This document shows, in pieces, positions 61,841 through 64,000 of a stretch of DNA of 64,000 bases. Every line of letters starts with the position of its first letter. Within the stretch, counting starts at the first letter, position 1. The position numbers and the translations under genes are program-made. The stretch is from contig NZ_JAGIOF010000001.1 in NCBI RefSeq assembly GCF_017876535.1, positions 124,001 through 188,000 of the forward strand, read 5' to 3'. The notes under the pieces were generated by a model that saw only the letters and a list, made by a program, of their open reading frames with translations, ran no database searches and was not told where the DNA came from. The stretch comes from Paeniglutamicibacter kerguelensis. GTDB lineage: Bacteria > Actinomycetota > Actinomycetes > Actinomycetales > Micrococcaceae.

Positions 61841-64000
61841 CTCGACGGCTCCCTTCGGGATCAAAAAGTACGGTTTCGGAAACGACGACGTCGACCAGCC
61901 GGCCGTCGACGTAGGCCTGGAGTTCTTCGCCGATGCGGGCGCGGCCGTTCTTGATCAGCGCCATCGCAAAGCTGCGGCCCAGCGCGGCCGAGTGGTAGCT
62001 GGAGGTCACGTAGCCCTCCATCGGCACCGGCGCATCGGCCGGGGTGATGGGGGTGCCGGCGTTCACCAGCTGGGTGCCCTCCGGCAGGCGGAACGACTTG
62101 TCCGCCGGCAGCACGGTGACCAGCTGCTTGCGGTCCGCGCGCTGGTTGTCGACTCGGTCGAAGGAACGCTTGCCCACGAAGTCCTTGACCTTGGAGACCA
62201 CCCAGCCCATGGATGCGTCGTGCGGGGTCACGGTGCCGTCGGTGTCCTGGCCGACGATGATGAAGCCCTTTTCGGCGCGCAGCACGTGCATGGTTTCGGT
62301 GCCGTACGGGGTGATGTTGAATTCCTCGCCGGCCGCGGCGACGTCTTCCCAGACCTTGAGCCCGTACCAGGACGGCACGTTGATCTCGAAGGCGAGTTCG
62401 CCGGAGAAGGAGATGCGGCAGATGCGCGCCTGGATGCCGGAGGCCAGCACAGTCTCGCGGAAGGCCATGAACGGGAAGGATTCGTTGTCCAGGTCCAACT
62501 CCGGGGCCAGCTTGGCGATCACGGCGCGGGACTTGGGCCCGACGACGGCGACGGTCGAGTACTGCTCCGTCACCGAGGTGCACTTGACGTCAAGCTCCGG
62601 CCATTCGGTCTGCAGCCATTCCTCCAGCCAGTCCAGCACCTTGGCGGCGCCGCCGGTGGTGGTGGTCATGAAGAAGCGGTCCTCGTCCAGGCGAAGGGTC
62701 ACCCCGTCGTCGAAGACCATGCCGTCGGCGCCGCACATCAGGCCGTAGCGGGCCAGGCCCGGGGCGAGCTTCTTGAACGCGTTGGTGTACATGCGGTTCA
62801 GGAACTCGCCGGCGTCCTTGCCGCGGATCTCGATCTTGCCCAGCGTGGTGGCGTCCATGAAGCCGACCGAGTCGCGCACGGCCTTGCATTCGCGCAGTAC
62901 CGCGCTGTCCATGTCCTCGCCGTCCTGCGGGTAGTACCAGGGGCGCTTCCACTGGCCGACGTCTTCGAAGAGGGCGCCGTTGGCCACGTGCCAGGGGTGG
63001 ATGGAGGTCAGCCGGGCCGGGTCGAAGAGTTCCCCGCGCTGGCGTCCGGCCAGGGCGGCGAAGGCCACCGGGGTGTACGGGGCGCGGAACGCGGTGGTGC
63101 CGATTCCCGCCACGTCCGTGGTGTCCAGCGCCGCGGCGATCACGCCGATGGCATTCACGCCGCTGGTCTTGCCCTGGTCGTTTGCGGTGGAGATGGAGGT
63201 GTAGCGCTTCACGTGCTCGACCGAGCGCATGCCCGCACCGGTGGAGCGCAGCACGTCCGCAACGGTCTGGTCGCGCTGGAAGTCCACGAAGTGGTGCTTG
63301 TAGGTGCCTGTCTCCCCGTCCAGCGAGGGAACCAGCCAGAGCGCGCGGGTCTCGCCCGGCTGCTCGACCGCCGCGCTGGGCACGGATGCGGTGGCGGCGA
63401 AACCCGCCGCCGTTGCGGCCGAGGCGCCGGCGCGGGCGCCCTCCGCCAGGACCGAGGCCAGCTCGAGCCGGCCGTTCATGGCGCCGGCAGTCTGCTGGTT
63501 GGGCACCGGGTTGGCGGGGACGAAGGCCGAGAGCGATTCGCTCCAGCCCAGCCGGCGTTCGCGCTGCGAGTGCAGGTGCACCACAGGGTTCCAGCCGCCG
63601 GAGACCGCCAGCGTATCCGCGTTGATGGTTTCGACGGTGCCGGTCAGCGCGCCGTCGGCGTCGATGCCGCTAACGGTGACGGAGGCCAGGGAACCGTCGG
63701 CGTGCGCCGCGGTGTCCGCGACCACCGAACGGGTGAGGACCCGGATGCCCAGGGCGGAGACCTCGGTGGCGCGGATCGACGGTTCCTCGCGGGCGTCGAT
63801 GACCGCGGCAACGGTGGTGCCGGCGGCGAGCAGGTCCTCGACCAGCGCGTAGGCGGAGTCGTTGGTGGTTGCCACGACGATGTCGCTGCCCACCTGGACG
63901 CCGTAGCGGTTCAGGTAGGACCGGGCGGCACCGGCGAGCATGATGCCCGGGCGGTCGTTGTTCTCGAACACGAGGGGGCGTTCGTGGGCGCCGGTGGACA
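61833..64000 (-). CDS. soxA: Sarcosine oxidase alpha subunit (N-terminus outside window)
   Basis: 722 C-terminal residues of a protein usually about 970 long. The visible part opens in the FAD/NAD-binding region ([20 protein letters not shown]), continues through its second nucleotide-binding domain and ends in a GcvT-type folate-binding domain ([20 protein letters not shown] ... [20 protein letters not shown]). It binds NAD and tetrahydrofolate and forms the large scaffold of the tetrameric oxidase. The beta and delta subunit genes are expected just beyond the window. Confidence 0.95.
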   Translation of the reverse strand, partial: STGAHERPLVFENNDRPGIMLAGAARSYLNRYGVQVGSDIVVATTNDSAYALVEDLLAAGTTVAAVIDAREEPSIRATEVSALGIRVLTRSVVADTAAHADGSLASVTVSGIDADGALTGTVETINADTLAVSGGWNPVVHLHSQRERRLGWSESLSAFVPANPVPNQQTAGAMNGRLELASVLAEGARAGASAATAAGFAATASVPSAAVEQPGETRALWLVPSLDGETGTYKHHFVDFQRDQTVADVLRSTGAGMRSVEHVKRYTSISTANDQGKTSGVNAIGVIAAALDTTDVAGIGTTAFRAPYTPVAFAALAGRQRGELFDPARLTSIHPWHVANGALFEDVGQWKRPWYYPQDGEDMDSAVLRECKAVRDSVGFMDATTLGKIEIRGKDAGEFLNRMYTNAFKKLAPGLARYGLMCGADGMVFDDGVTLRLDEDRFFMTTTTGGAAKVLDWLEEWLQTEWPELDVKCTSVTEQYSTVAVVGPKSRAVIAKLAPELDLDNESFPFMAFRETVLASGIQARICRISFSGELAFEINVPSWYGLKVWEDVAAAGEEFNITPYGTETMHVLRAEKGFIIVGQDTDGTVTPHDASMGWVVSKVKDFVGKRSFDRVDNQRADRKQLVTVLPADKSFRLPEGTQLVNAGTPITPADAPVPMEGYVTSSYHSAALGRSFAMALIKNGRARIGEELQAYVDGRLVDVVVSETVLFDPEGSRRDG

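Noticed and set aside
1..64000. CRISPR arrays, tRNA or rRNA genes
   Set aside because: No regularly spaced short repeats, no rRNA-like blocks and no tRNA cloverleaf or T-arm motif was noticed on either strand; a dedicated scan could still find a tRNA.

Overview
The window reads as chromosome of a high-GC actinobacterium, most likely a member of the Micrococcaceae (Arthrobacter/Paeniglutamicibacter type). Reasons: uniformly GC-rich third codon positions, many 4-bp ATGA/GTGA stop-start overlaps, the gene order soxA-soxG-purU known from Arthrobacter sarcosine oxidase operons, and a large complement of purine, agmatine, guanidino and aromatic/terpenoid catabolic genes. The genus is inference; no rRNA or tRNA gene was seen, and no CRISPR array.

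1-23 kb is ordinary catabolic and housekeeping DNA. It holds a partial 8-oxoguanine deaminase gene, a permease-agmatine deiminase operon with a divergent TetR gene and two matching palindromic operators, a SNF2 helicase, a LOG-family/ROK-kinase pair, a ferritin-like-VIT1 protein, a DinB-like protein, a sodium/solute symporter with a divergent XRE-cupin regulator, an APC transporter, an agmatinase-family enzyme coupled to a ThDP enzyme, and an FNT channel. At 18.2-19.4 kb lies a small membrane-protein/winged-helix module preceded by two 17-bp palindromes. A second copy with the same operator spacing lies at 56.8-57.6 kb on the other strand; the membrane gene of the first copy is broken.

24-39 kb is a dedicated catabolic island: AAHS-type transporter and Fe-S reductase (minus), Baeyer-Villiger monooxygenase-cyclase-hydrolase-EthD-like operon (plus), a GntR/FCD regulator, a ThDP-enzyme/SDR operon and a P450-ferredoxin-ferredoxin reductase operon. 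A shared 14-bp motif (consensus TAsTAysGTATGAy) lies in front of all five transcription units, so one regulator, probably the GntR protein, appears to control the set.

41-57 kb is a mosaic accessory region of small orphan genes, gene fragments (MerR, MFS, IS5) and five same-orientation copies of a two-unit repeat closely resembling the terminal repeats of Tn402/Tn5053-type transposons. Inside it (47.0-49.9 kb, minus strand) is the most unusual system in the window. A subtilisin-like protease gene is followed by a 71-residue protein, a protein recognised as related to the C-terminal part of cyanobactin protease PatG, a cysteine-rich 83-residue protein and a secreted-phospholipase-A2-like protein. 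The three non-enzymatic or candidate substrate proteins share a short (L/I)P-x-(F/Y)-x-(A/G) leader-like motif. I infer a peptide/protein maturation cassette not matching any described system I can name.

57-64 kb returns to core genes: an IS30 transposase, then purU, soxG and the start-truncated soxA running off the window end.
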